Assembly (NCBI RefSeq): GCF_020982545.1
Contig: NZ_JAJKLK010000003.1
Coordinates: 1,054,001-1,118,000, forward strand
DNA: 64,000 nucleotides
Reading direction: 5' to 3'
DNA from: Streptomyces sp. MNU76
GTDB lineage: Bacteria; Actinomycetota; Actinomycetes; Streptomycetales; Streptomycetaceae
The notes under the pieces are model-generated. The model made no database searches. It was not told the DNA's origin and saw only the letters and a program-made list of their open reading frames with translations. The number at the start of each line of letters is the position of its first letter. Position 1 is the first letter of the stretch. The translations under genes and the position numbers were made by a program. This document shows, one piece after another, positions 16,738 through 24,511 of the stretch.

Positions 16738-17984
16738 CCGATGTGACCATCGACCGGGCGGCCGTCGGCACCGCCGGCCCGGCGGACGGGGGAGAGCAAG
16801 TGCGGCTCGCGGATGGGGGAGAGCAAGTGCGGCTCGGCTATGTGCCCGTGCAGAACGCGGCACTGAAGAACGCCGCGATCATCCCCATGTCGCTGCGTAC
16901 CGTGCACTTCGTGATGCCGGGCGGAGTCGACGACCCCACCCGGCCCAGCGGCGGCAACGCCTACGACCGCCGAATCTGCCTCGATCTGCCCGGCTTCGGC
17001 TGGCAGGTGCACAAGCACGCGATCGACGGCAGCTGGCCGAGCCCGGGTGACACGGCACGCGCCGAACTCGCCCGGACGCTGAGCGAACTCCCCGACGGCA
17101 CGGTCGTCCTCCTCGACGGACTGGTCGCCTGCGGAGTCCCCGAGATCGTCCTTCCCGAGGCCGAACGCCTCTGCCTGGCCGTGCTGGTGCACCTGCCGCT
17201 CGGCGACGAGACCGGCCTGGAGCCCGAACTCGCCGCCGAACTCGACGCCAAGGAACGCACCACCCTACGGGGTGTGTCCGCCGTGATCGCGACCAGCGAA
17301 TGGGCGGTGCGCAGACTCGTGTCGCATCACGGGCTCGCCCCCGAGCGGGTCCATGTCGCCGCCCCCGGCGCCGACATCGCGCCCCTCGCCTCCGGCACCG
17401 ACGGCGTCTCCCGGCTGCTGTGCGTGGCCGCGGTCACCCCGCGCAAGGGGCAGCACCGGCTGGTCGAGGCCCTCGCGACCGTCACCGAACTGCGCTGGAG
17501 CTGCGTCCTGGTGGGCGGTCTCGACCAGGACCCCGAGTACGTGGACCACATCCGCTCGCTCATCGCGAAGTTCGGCCTGGAGGACCGTTTCCACCTCGCC
17601 GGACCCCAGGCGGGCGCGGAACTCGACGCCAGCTACGCCGCGGCCGACCTGATGGTCCTCACCTCCTACGCCGAGACGTACGGCATGGCGGTCACCGAGG
17701 CGCTCGCGCGAGGCATCCCCGTACTGGCCACGGACGTCGGCGGTCTCCCCGAGGCCGTGGGCCGCGCCCCCGACGGCGGGGTGCCCGGCATCCTGGTCCC
17801 GCCGGAGAACCCCGCGGCCATCGCGGCGGAACTGCGCGGCTGGTTCGGGGAGGCCGACGTACGGCGTCGGCTGAAGGCCGCGGCGCGCGGGCGCCGGGCC
17901 GCGCTGGACGGGTGGGCGACCACGGCCCGCAGCCTCGCCCATGTGCTGGGCAGGCTGCGGCACGAACCTCGGAGGGCCGCATGA
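16734..17984 (+). CDS. Glycosyltransferase family 4
   Basis: The product has 416 residues. The GT-B fold is seen in the N-terminal domain ([20 protein letters not shown]) and the C-terminal nucleotide-sugar motif [20 protein letters not shown], then [11 protein letters not shown] 16734 overlaps the upstream stop (GTGA), but the first ~50 residues are not family-like and contain a tandem repeat of ADGGEQVRL; the functional start may be one of the repeated GTG codons or ATG at the MSLRTV position. It is a retaining glycosyltransferase, probably using a UDP/GDP-sugar. Within the cluster it would glycosylate the GTP-derived base or a lipid carrier. Confidence 0.87.
   Translation: MTDVTIDRAAVGTAGPADGGEQVRLADGGEQVRLGYVPVQNAALKNAAIIPMSLRTVHFVMPGGVDDPTRPSGGNAYDRRICLDLPGFGWQVHKHAIDGSWPSPGDTARAELARTLSELPDGTVVLLDGLVACGVPEIVLPEAERLCLAVLVHLPLGDETGLEPELAAELDAKERTTLRGVSAVIATSEWAVRRLVSHHGLAPERVHVAAPGADIAPLASGTDGVSRLLCVAAVTPRKGQHRLVEALATVTELRWSCVLVGGLDQDPEYVDHIRSLIAKFGLEDRFHLAGPQAGAELDASYAAADLMVLTSYAETYGMAVTEALARGIPVLATDVGGLPEAVGRAPDGGVPGILVPPENPAAIAAELRGWFGEADVRRRLKAAARGRRAALDGWATTARSLAHVLGRLRHEPRRAA
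16782..16835 (+). repeat. 27-bp tandem duplication with ribosome-site-like core
   Basis: Two 27-base copies (16782-16808 and 16809-16835) differ at one base. Each contains GGGGGAG, five bases, then GTG, in frame with the glycosyltransferase. The duplication thus copies a Shine-Dalgarno/start-codon unit inside the annotated N-terminus. Confidence 0.8.
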
Positions 17985-19012
17985 CCACTTCAGCCGATAT
18001 GACCATGTCCGCGGGCGGGCCCCTGTCGACGGGCGGGCCGCTGCCCACGGGCGCGACCTCGGCGTCGGGTACGTCGGCCGCCGCGGGGGCGACTGCCGCG
18101 GCCGGTGGGGCCACGGCCGCCGGGCCCGCCGGTGGGGTGCTGAGCATGGCGGGACGCGGCGGGGACACGCCGGCGCCCGAGGACCACCAGTACGCGCCGC
18201 AGTGGCTGGAGTTGCGCGAGAGCGCCGACGCCGACGCCCGCGCGACGGAACTGCTGGACCCACTGCGGATCCGCCTCGCGAACCTGCCCGGCCGGGCCAC
18301 CGGGCTGACCGTGCACGACCTCGGCTGCGGCACCGGCTCGATGGGGCGCTGGCTCGCGCCCCGGCTGGACGGCGCCCAGCGGTGGGTGCTGCACGACCAG
18401 GACCCGAACCTCCTGCGGCTGGCCGTCGCGCGGGCGCCGCGCGCCGCCGCCGACGGCAGCCCGGTCACGGTCACCACGCGGCGCGGTGACATCGGACGGC
18501 TCACGGCGGCCGACCTCGACGGTGCCTCGCTGGTCACGGCGTCCGCGCTGCTCGACGTGCTCACGGTGGAGGAGATCGAGGCGCTCGCGGCGGCCTGCGC
18601 GGGCGCCGGTGTCCCCGCGCTCCTGACGCTCTCGGTCGTGGGCCGGGTGGACCTCTTCCCCGCGCACCCCATGGACACCGAGATCGCCGAGGCGTTCAAC
18701 GCCCACCAGCGCGCGAGCGATCTGCTCGGACCGGACGCGATCACCGTGGCCTGTGAGGCGTTCGCCCAGCGCGGTGCCACGGTCCGGGTCCACCCGAGCC
18801 CCTGGCAGCTCGACACCCGGCACACCGCCCTCGTCGAGGAGTGGCTGCGCGGCTGGGTCGGCGCCGCCTGCGAGCAGCGCCCCGAACTCACCGAGCGGGC
18901 CGAGGCGTACCTCCGCGACCGTCTCGCGGCCAACGCGGCCGGCGAACTCCGCGCGGTCGTCCACCACAGCGACCTCCTGGCGCTGCCCCGGCCGAGGGGC
19001 GGAGCCTCATGA
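17981..19012 (+). CDS. Class I SAM-dependent methyltransferase
   Basis: The product has 343 residues. The first ~60 are a low-complexity Ala/Gly/Thr/Ser stretch, so translation may really start further in (for example near VLSMAGRGGD). The SAM-binding motif I is VHDLGCGTGSMGRWLAP, followed by the acidic motif II (VLHDQDPNLL) and VTASALLDVLT. ATG 17981 overlaps the glycosyltransferase stop (ATGA) and its own stop overlaps the next start (ATGA), so the genes are coupled. In this operon it probably methylates the product of the glycosyltransferase or the base itself. Confidence 0.87.
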   Translation: MTTSADMTMSAGGPLSTGGPLPTGATSASGTSAAAGATAAAGGATAAGPAGGVLSMAGRGGDTPAPEDHQYAPQWLELRESADADARATELLDPLRIRLANLPGRATGLTVHDLGCGTGSMGRWLAPRLDGAQRWVLHDQDPNLLRLAVARAPRAAADGSPVTVTTRRGDIGRLTAADLDGASLVTASALLDVLTVEEIEALAAACAGAGVPALLTLSVVGRVDLFPAHPMDTEIAEAFNAHQRASDLLGPDAITVACEAFAQRGATVRVHPSPWQLDTRHTALVEEWLRGWVGAACEQRPELTERAEAYLRDRLAANAAGELRAVVHHSDLLALPRPRGGAS

Positions 19013-20778
19013 CGGCACCGGTGGAGGAGACGGTCGAGACCCACCCACCGGCGATCGGGGACCGCATACGCCTGCGCCCACGCGGAGTCCGGGCCCGCGT
19101 GAAGGCGGGCACACCGGGCTCCCGGGCAAGGGTGCGCACGCTGACACCGGACGAGACTTCGCGCGAACTGCCGCCCGCCGCTTCGGTACCGGGGGCGCGC
19201 ATCCTTGAGCCGGGCTCTCGCGAGACGGAGGCCGCGGCCTCCACGACCGGTTCCGACACGGACCAGGCGCACCCAGCAGGCCGGGCGGACACTGCGGCGG
19301 CCGCGGCGGACGGCCGCGCAGCCCTTTCGACGGCCGCCGACGCGGACCCGGTCGCCGCACCGAACGCGGCCGACCGTGCCGGCTCCTCGGAGCCGACCGC
19401 CGCCTCGACGGCGGAGGCCCTGGTACGGCCGGCCGGCGGACCGGCGTCCGCCGAGGGGCATCAGGCCGCCGAGGCGAACGCGGCAGCGGTGGACGTGTCC
19501 GACGAGTCGGCCGGTGGCCGGAGTCGGGGCGGGGCAGCGGCGGCTCGCGCCGAGGCGGCGCCGACGTCCGTCCAGGAAACCCCCGCGCACTCCCCGGCGG
19601 CCCGTGTGTCCTCGGTGGCCCCGGGCGACGTCGGCTCGGCGGACGGTCCCGTCGAGGCCACCCCCACCGCCAAGTTCCTCCGCGTCCTGCGCACCCACTT
19701 CGGGACGCTCGCCGGGACGGTGATCCTCGTGGTCGTGTTCTGGCGGATGGGCACCGGGGTGTTCGTGGACGGGCTGCGGCGGATCGACGGCGGGACGCTC
19801 GCGGCGGCGGTCGGGATCGGCGTGCTCACCACCGTGTTCAGCGCGTGGCGCTGGTGCGCCGTGACGAGGGCGCTCGGGCTCAGGCTGCCGCTCGGGCCCG
19901 CCGTCGCGGACTACTACCGGGCGCTGTTCCTCAACGCGGCACTGCCCGGCGGCGTCCTCGGCGACGTGCACCGCGCGGTGCGGCACGGCCAGAGCTCCGG
20001 CGACATGGGCCGGGGCGTGCGCGCGGTGGTGATCGAGCGGACCGCGGGCCAGTTGGTGCTGGCGGCCGTGGGCGTAACGGTCCTGCTGGTGCTGCCGTCG
20101 CCCGTGCTGGAGGAGGCCCGTCACGCGGCCGGTGTGGCGGCGCTCGCCGCGCTGGGGGCGCTGGCGATCTGGGCGGCGGTCCGCATGGGCCGCAGGCCGA
20201 GCGTGTCCGGCGGAGGTCGAGGCCGCCGGGTACGGGCCGCCCTCGTCGAGGCGCGCGGCGTGCTGCTCCAGCGCGACAGCGGTCCCGCCGTGCTGATCTC
20301 GTCCGTGGCGGTCCTGGCCGGGTACGTGGCGACGTTCCTGCTCGCCGCGGACGTCGCCGGCTCCACCGCCGGCCCGCTGCGCCTGCTGCCCCTCGCGCTG
20401 CTGGCCCTGATCGCCATGAGCCTGCCGCTCAACGTCGGCGGCTGGGGCCCCAGGGAGGGCGTCACCGCCTGGTCCTTCGGCGCCGCGGGCCTCGGCGCCT
20501 CGCAGGGGCTGACCGTGGCCGTCGTCTACGGTGTGCTCAGCTTCGCGGCCGCCCTGCCGGGAGCGCTCGTACTCGTCGGACGCTGGTACGGCTCCCTGCG
20601 GGCCCGCCGTCAGTCGCCCGCGGGGGAGACCGGAGAGGGAACCGGACCCTCGCCCCAGGCGTCCGAGGTGACCAACGAGAGGTACGCCCCGAAGGATTCC
20701 ACGAAACCCGCCAGCAACTCCTTCCCCTTCGTGGCGGACGCCAGGGACGGACGGCCGATCACACCGGAATCGGTGTAG
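19009..20778 (+). CDS. Lysylphosphatidylglycerol synthase/YbhN-type integral membrane protein
   Basis: The product has 589 residues. Residues 1-220 are disordered and rich in Ala, Glu and Thr. The rest is the membrane part of the UPF0104/LPG-synthase-TM family with six to eight helices (LAGTVILVVVFW, then NAALPGGVLGDVHRAVRHG, then SLPLNVGGWGPREGVTAWSF). The conserved LPG..GD and GGWGPRE motifs match that family. There is no catalytic lysyl-transfer domain, so flippase-like or transport function is likely. Start ATG 19009 is ATGA-coupled to the methyltransferase. The last 56 codons run into the opposite-strand creatininase gene, giving a 169-bp convergent overlap. Confidence 0.85.
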   Translation: MTAPVEETVETHPPAIGDRIRLRPRGVRARVKAGTPGSRARVRTLTPDETSRELPPAASVPGARILEPGSRETEAAASTTGSDTDQAHPAGRADTAAAAADGRAALSTAADADPVAAPNAADRAGSSEPTAASTAEALVRPAGGPASAEGHQAAEANAAAVDVSDESAGGRSRGGAAAARAEAAPTSVQETPAHSPAARVSSVAPGDVGSADGPVEATPTAKFLRVLRTHFGTLAGTVILVVVFWRMGTGVFVDGLRRIDGGTLAAAVGIGVLTTVFSAWRWCAVTRALGLRLPLGPAVADYYRALFLNAALPGGVLGDVHRAVRHGQSSGDMGRGVRAVVIERTAGQLVLAAVGVTVLLVLPSPVLEEARHAAGVAALAALGALAIWAAVRMGRRPSVSGGGRGRRVRAALVEARGVLLQRDSGPAVLISSVAVLAGYVATFLLAADVAGSTAGPLRLLPLALLALIAMSLPLNVGGWGPREGVTAWSFGAAGLGASQGLTVAVVYGVLSFAAALPGALVLVGRWYGSLRARRQSPAGETGEGTGPSPQASEVTNERYAPKDSTKPASNSFPFVADARDGRPITPESV

Positions 20779-21389
20779 GCCGACATACCGAGGGAGAGGA
20801 GATGACGGCGGTCGTCGGCAAGGAAATCGGTGGTCTCGTGACCGGGTCGGACCAATTCGGGATGGCAATGCAGAAGTATGGAGGTCTCAATTTCTCCCGC
20901 ATGCATATCACTGAGCAACGAGGTCTGTACGCCCGCTCGTTCGCGTGCGGCGTCCCAGTCCTCCATCGCCGGGAAAAGCGCCATTCGATGTCCCGCCGCG
21001 GTGGATTCCTGGACGACATTGCCCAGCACATAATTCCCACCGTGTCCGTTCACCACCACCAGCGCCTCGACGCCCGACCGGCGCAGGGACGCGGCGATGT
21101 CGGTCACCATCGCGTGCAGCGTCGTCGCGGAGATGCTGACGGTGCCGGGCCAGGCCGCGTGCTCGTGCGAGCACGCGATGGTCACGGGCGGCAGCAGGTG
21201 CACGGGGTACGCGCCGGCTATCTCCCGGGCTATCGCGCAGGCGACCAGCGTGTCGGTGGCCAGGGGCAGATACGGACCGTGCTGCTCGTAGCTGCCGACC
21301 GGGAGCACCGCGACCTGGCGGCCCGCCGCCGCCCCCCGCGCCCGGACGTCCGCGGTGGTGTCCGTCGGTACAAGACTCGAACTGCTCAT
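20610..21389 (-). CDS. Creatininase-family hydrolase, probable FAPy deformylase
   Basis: The product has 259 residues from ATG 21389. The metal-binding motifs of the creatininase fold are all present: SYEQHGPYLPLATDT, HEHAAWPGT, NGHGGN and DMHAGEIETS. Archaeal ArfB, which removes the formyl group from FAPy in riboflavin/F420 synthesis, belongs to this family. The divergent neighbour is a GTP cyclohydrolase II whose active site predicts FAPy as product. A formamide hydrolase acting on FAPy phosphate is therefore the best inference; creatininase and MftE-like peptidase are alternatives. It diverges from the cyclohydrolase with an 87-base promoter gap. Confidence 0.8.
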   Translation of the reverse strand: MSSSSLVPTDTTADVRARGAAAGRQVAVLPVGSYEQHGPYLPLATDTLVACAIAREIAGAYPVHLLPPVTIACSHEHAAWPGTVSISATTLHAMVTDIAASLRRSGVEALVVVNGHGGNYVLGNVVQESTAAGHRMALFPAMEDWDAARERAGVQTSLLSDMHAGEIETSILLHCHPELVRPGHETTDFLADDRRHLLSLGMSAYTDSGVIGRPSLASATKGKELLAGFVESFGAYLSLVTSDAWGEGPVPSPVSPAGD

Positions 21390-21476
21390 CTTTTCACGGC
21401 CTTTCGTCTCTGCTGATGCTCCGTCATTTTCGCATGGCTCGCATGACATCAGGACTCACCAGTTAGGAACCAGATC

Positions 21477-22136
21477 ATGACAGAAAATGTTGGTGTACTC
21501 GGCACGAATGCCCAGTCCTCCGGCGCCGTACGCGTGGTGAACGCCCCCCTGCCCACCACCTACGGCGACTTCGAGGCCGTAGGTTATCTCGACCAGGACC
21601 GCGGCGAAGAACAAGTGGCACTGGTGTACGGCGACATCAGCGGCGGTGAGGGAATTCTCATCCGGCTGCACTCGGAGTGCCTGACCGGTGACGCGTTCGG
21701 CTCCCAGCACTGTGAATGCGGCGAACAGCTCGACAGCGCGCTGCGGGCGATAGTCGCCGAGGGCCGCGGCATCCTCGTCTATCTGCGCGGGCACGAGGGC
21801 CGCGGCATCGGCCTGCTCGCCAAGCTCCAGGCGATGAAGCTCCAGGCGGAGGGTCTGGACACCGTCGAGGCCAACCTCGCCCTCGGTCTGCCGGTGGACG
21901 CCCGCGACTACCGGGTGGCGGCCGAGATGCTGCACGACCTCGGCGTACGGTCGGTCCGGCTGATGTCGAACAACCCCCGCAAGCGGGAGGCGCTGCTGCG
22001 CCACGGCATCAAGGTCTCCGAGCAGGTGCCGCTGCTCATCACCCCGTGCGAGGACAACATCACCTACCTGCGCACCAAGCGCGAGCGGCTCGACCACTAC
22101 CTGCCGCACCTGGACGCGGTGGTCCACTCGTCCTGA
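21477..22136 (+). CDS. ribA: GTP cyclohydrolase II homologue of the FAPy-forming type
   Basis: The product has 219 residues. Zinc ligands are Cys68, Cys79 and Cys81 (C-x10-C-x-C). The GTP-ring residues follow in YLRGHEGRGIGL. The position of E. coli Tyr105 is Met120 (KLQAMKLQAEG). S. coelicolor SCO6655 has the same Met120 and has been reported to stop at 2-amino-5-formylamino-6-ribosylaminopyrimidinone phosphate (FAPy), whereas Tyr enzymes go on to remove formate. This gene is therefore likely a SCO6655 orthologue that feeds a specialised pathway instead of riboflavin. ATG 21477 has AGGAAC upstream. It is divergent from the creatininase-family gene that could remove the retained formyl group. 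Confidence 0.9.
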   Translation: MTENVGVLGTNAQSSGAVRVVNAPLPTTYGDFEAVGYLDQDRGEEQVALVYGDISGGEGILIRLHSECLTGDAFGSQHCECGEQLDSALRAIVAEGRGILVYLRGHEGRGIGLLAKLQAMKLQAEGLDTVEANLALGLPVDARDYRVAAEMLHDLGVRSVRLMSNNPRKREALLRHGIKVSEQVPLLITPCEDNITYLRTKRERLDHYLPHLDAVVHSS

Positions 22137-22321
22137 GCGCCGGGGTCAGCGCGGCGGCCGCCTCGGAGGCGACTTTCGACACCGGCCGCCGCGCCCGACC
22201 GCAGCTCCGCGCGTACTGCCTCTTCGGGCAAGTGCACCGGCGTCCCGCATGAACGTTCGCCCCGGGTGGAAGACCTGACTCCGTCGGGCATCGCGACCAC
22301 GGTCGGACGAAGGGAGCGTTC

Positions 22322-23467
22322 GTGATCCGCAGCGCACGGGTCGTCGTCATCGGCGGAGGGGTCATCGGGACGAGCATCGCCTACCACCTGGCCGCCGCCG
22401 GAGTGGACGACGTCGTCCTCGTCGAACGCGACGAACTGGCCTCCGGGTCCACGGCGAGGGCCGCCGGCGGGGTTCGCGCGCAGTTCTCCGACGAACTCAA
22501 CATCCAGCTCGGCGCCCGGAGCCTGGAGGCGTTCGGCCGCTTCCGGCGCGAACTCGGCCACGACATCGGCCTGCACCGCGTCGGCTACCTCTTCCTCCTG
22601 ACGACCCCCGACGAGGTCGCCCAGTTCGAGGCGGGCGTCCAGCTCCAGAACGACCTGGGCGTGCCCAGCCGCATGGTGGACCCCGAGGAGGCCCGGCGGC
22701 TCTCCCCGCTGATCTCCACCGAGGGCCTGCTGGCGGCCGCGTTCTCGCCCGACGACGGGCACTGCACCCCCGAGTCCGTGGTCCACGGCTACGCCGCCGG
22801 GGCCCGCCGCCACGGGGCGACCGTGCTGCGCAACTGCGAGGCCCTCGGCATCGAGACCTGGCGGGACACCATCACCGCGGTGGTCACCAGCAAGGGCCGC
22901 ATCGTCACCGACACGGTCGTGTGCGCGGCCGGCGCCTGGTCCCGTTCCGTCGGCGCCATGGTCGGCGTCGACCTCCCGGTGGAACCCCTGCGCCGCCAGA
23001 TCGCCGTAACCGAACCGGTCCCGGACCTCCCGCCGAACCTCCCCATGACGATCGACTTCACCAGCAGCCTCTACTTCCACACCGAGGGCCCCGGTCTCCT
23101 CGTCGGCATGTCCGACCCCGACGAGAGGCCCGGCTTCGCCACCGACACCCACGACCGCTGGATCCCCCACCTGTACGAGGCCATGCGGCGCCGCGCCCCC
23201 TCCCTGCTGGACCTGCGCCGCACGGGCGGCTGGGCAGGCCTGTACGAGATCACACCGGACCACAACGCCCTGATCGGCGAGGCCGGTTCCTGCTCCCGCT
23301 TCCTGTACGCGACCGGGTTCTCCGGCCACGGGTTCCTCCAGGGCCCGGCGGTCGGCGAGGTGGTCCGCGACCTGTACCTGGGCCGCGTACCCTTCGTCGA
23401 CATCAGCCCCTTGACCGTCGACCGGTTCACGGCCGACGCGCTGCGCCCGGAGGCCAACCTCGTATGA
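22322..23467 (+). CDS. FAD-dependent amino-acid oxidase (DadA/sarcosine-oxidase/glycine-oxidase type)
   Basis: The product has 381 residues from GTG 22322. The ADP-binding motif is VVVIGGGVIGTSIAYHLAAAG at residues ~6-26, and the second flavin motif is near the C-terminus (TGFSGHGFLQGPAVGEVV). This is the DAO family: oxidation of a secondary or primary amine with FAD. The stop overlaps the start of a saccharopine dehydrogenase (ATGA), and a second saccharopine dehydrogenase follows. A substrate such as saccharopine, pipecolate or a related lysine-derived imino acid is inferred from that operon. Sarcosine or glycine betaine metabolism is an alternative. Confidence 0.83.
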   Translation: MIRSARVVVIGGGVIGTSIAYHLAAAGVDDVVLVERDELASGSTARAAGGVRAQFSDELNIQLGARSLEAFGRFRRELGHDIGLHRVGYLFLLTTPDEVAQFEAGVQLQNDLGVPSRMVDPEEARRLSPLISTEGLLAAAFSPDDGHCTPESVVHGYAAGARRHGATVLRNCEALGIETWRDTITAVVTSKGRIVTDTVVCAAGAWSRSVGAMVGVDLPVEPLRRQIAVTEPVPDLPPNLPMTIDFTSSLYFHTEGPGLLVGMSDPDERPGFATDTHDRWIPHLYEAMRRRAPSLLDLRRTGGWAGLYEITPDHNALIGEAGSCSRFLYATGFSGHGFLQGPAVGEVVRDLYLGRVPFVDISPLTVDRFTADALRPEANLV

Positions 23468-24504
23468 CCGATCTCCACTTGTGGCTCCGCCACGAGACCC
23501 GCACCACCGAACGTCGCACCCCGATCGTGCCGTCCGACGCCCGGCGGCTCGTCGAGAGCGGCGTACGGATCACCGTCGAGGACTCCCCTCAGCGGATCTT
23601 CCCCAGGCAGGCGTACGAGGAGGCCGGCTGCCAGGTCGCCGACCCGGGCTCGTGGGTGTCGGCGTCGGCGCGCGCGGTGATCGTAGGTCTCAAGGAACTG
23701 CCGGACGAACCAGCTGAACTGACGCATCGTCATGTATTTTTCGGGCACGCCTACAAGGGGCAGCCCGGAGCCGAGGCGCTGCTGCGCAGGTTCGCGGCCG
23801 GGGGTGGGGCGCTGCTCGACCTGGAGTACCTGGTGGACGACCAAGGCCGCCGGCTCGCCGCCTTCGGCTTCTGGGCGGGCTATCTGGGCGCGGCCCTCGC
23901 CGTGCTCCACCACCGGGGCGCGCTCCGGGCTCCGCTCGTCCCCACCACCAAGGAGGCGATGGAGGCCGAACTCCGCGCCTCCCGGGGCGACTTGACCGCG
24001 CTGGTGATCGGCGCCCTGGGCCGCAGCGGCCGAGGCGCGCGGGTCGCCCTCGAAGAGGCGGGCGTCGAGCCGACCTGCTGGGACCTGGCGGAGACCCGCG
24101 CCCTGGACCGGCCGGCCCTGCTGGCCCACGACTTGGTGGTCAACACCGTCCTGACGACCAGCCCGGTCCCGCCGTTCCTGACGGACAAGGACCTCGACGG
24201 GCCGGACCGTCGGCTGCGCACCCTCTCGGACGTCACGGTCGACGTCGGCTCACCCATGAACGTCCTGCCGGTCTACGACACGACCACCGAGTGGGACCGC
24301 CCGGTACGGCGGTTGCGCGAACACCCCCCGCTCGACCTCATCGCCATCGACAACCTGCCCTCCCTGCTGCCCCGCGAGGCGAGCACCGACTTCTCGGCCG
24401 CGCTGCTGCCGCAGCTGCTCGACTTCGAGACGGGTGGGGCCTGGGGTCGCTGCCTGGACCGATTCCGCCGGGCGAGTGACGAACTGGGCCTCACAGAAAG
24501 GTAG
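23464..24504 (+). CDS. Saccharopine dehydrogenase (NAD+, lysine-forming type)
   Basis: The product has 346 residues, related to fungal Lys1 and alanine dehydrogenase-like folds: LWLRHETRTTERRTPIVPS near the N-terminus holds the substrate-binding Arg/Lys positions, and VIGALGRSGRGA is the NAD loop. Lys1-type enzymes interconvert saccharopine with lysine and 2-oxoglutarate. It is ATGA-coupled to the FAD oxidase and seven bases ahead of the second dehydrogenase. Streptomyces makes lysine by the diaminopimelate route, so this pair more likely serves lysine catabolism or formation of pipecolate or aminoadipate. Confidence 0.82.
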   Translation: MTDLHLWLRHETRTTERRTPIVPSDARRLVESGVRITVEDSPQRIFPRQAYEEAGCQVADPGSWVSASARAVIVGLKELPDEPAELTHRHVFFGHAYKGQPGAEALLRRFAAGGGALLDLEYLVDDQGRRLAAFGFWAGYLGAALAVLHHRGALRAPLVPTTKEAMEAELRASRGDLTALVIGALGRSGRGARVALEEAGVEPTCWDLAETRALDRPALLAHDLVVNTVLTTSPVPPFLTDKDLDGPDRRLRTLSDVTVDVGSPMNVLPVYDTTTEWDRPVRRLREHPPLDLIAIDNLPSLLPREASTDFSAALLPQLLDFETGGAWGRCLDRFRRASDELGLTER

Positions 24505-24511
24505 TTGCACG

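Noticed and set aside
17692..20868. 1058-codon minus-strand frame
   Set aside because: It is the shadow of the methyltransferase and membrane protein genes; composition is Arg/Gly-rich.
21477..22136. Housekeeping riboflavin GTP cyclohydrolase
   Set aside because: The Tyr-to-Met change at residue 120 and lack of other rib genes nearby argue for the specialised FAPy-forming type.
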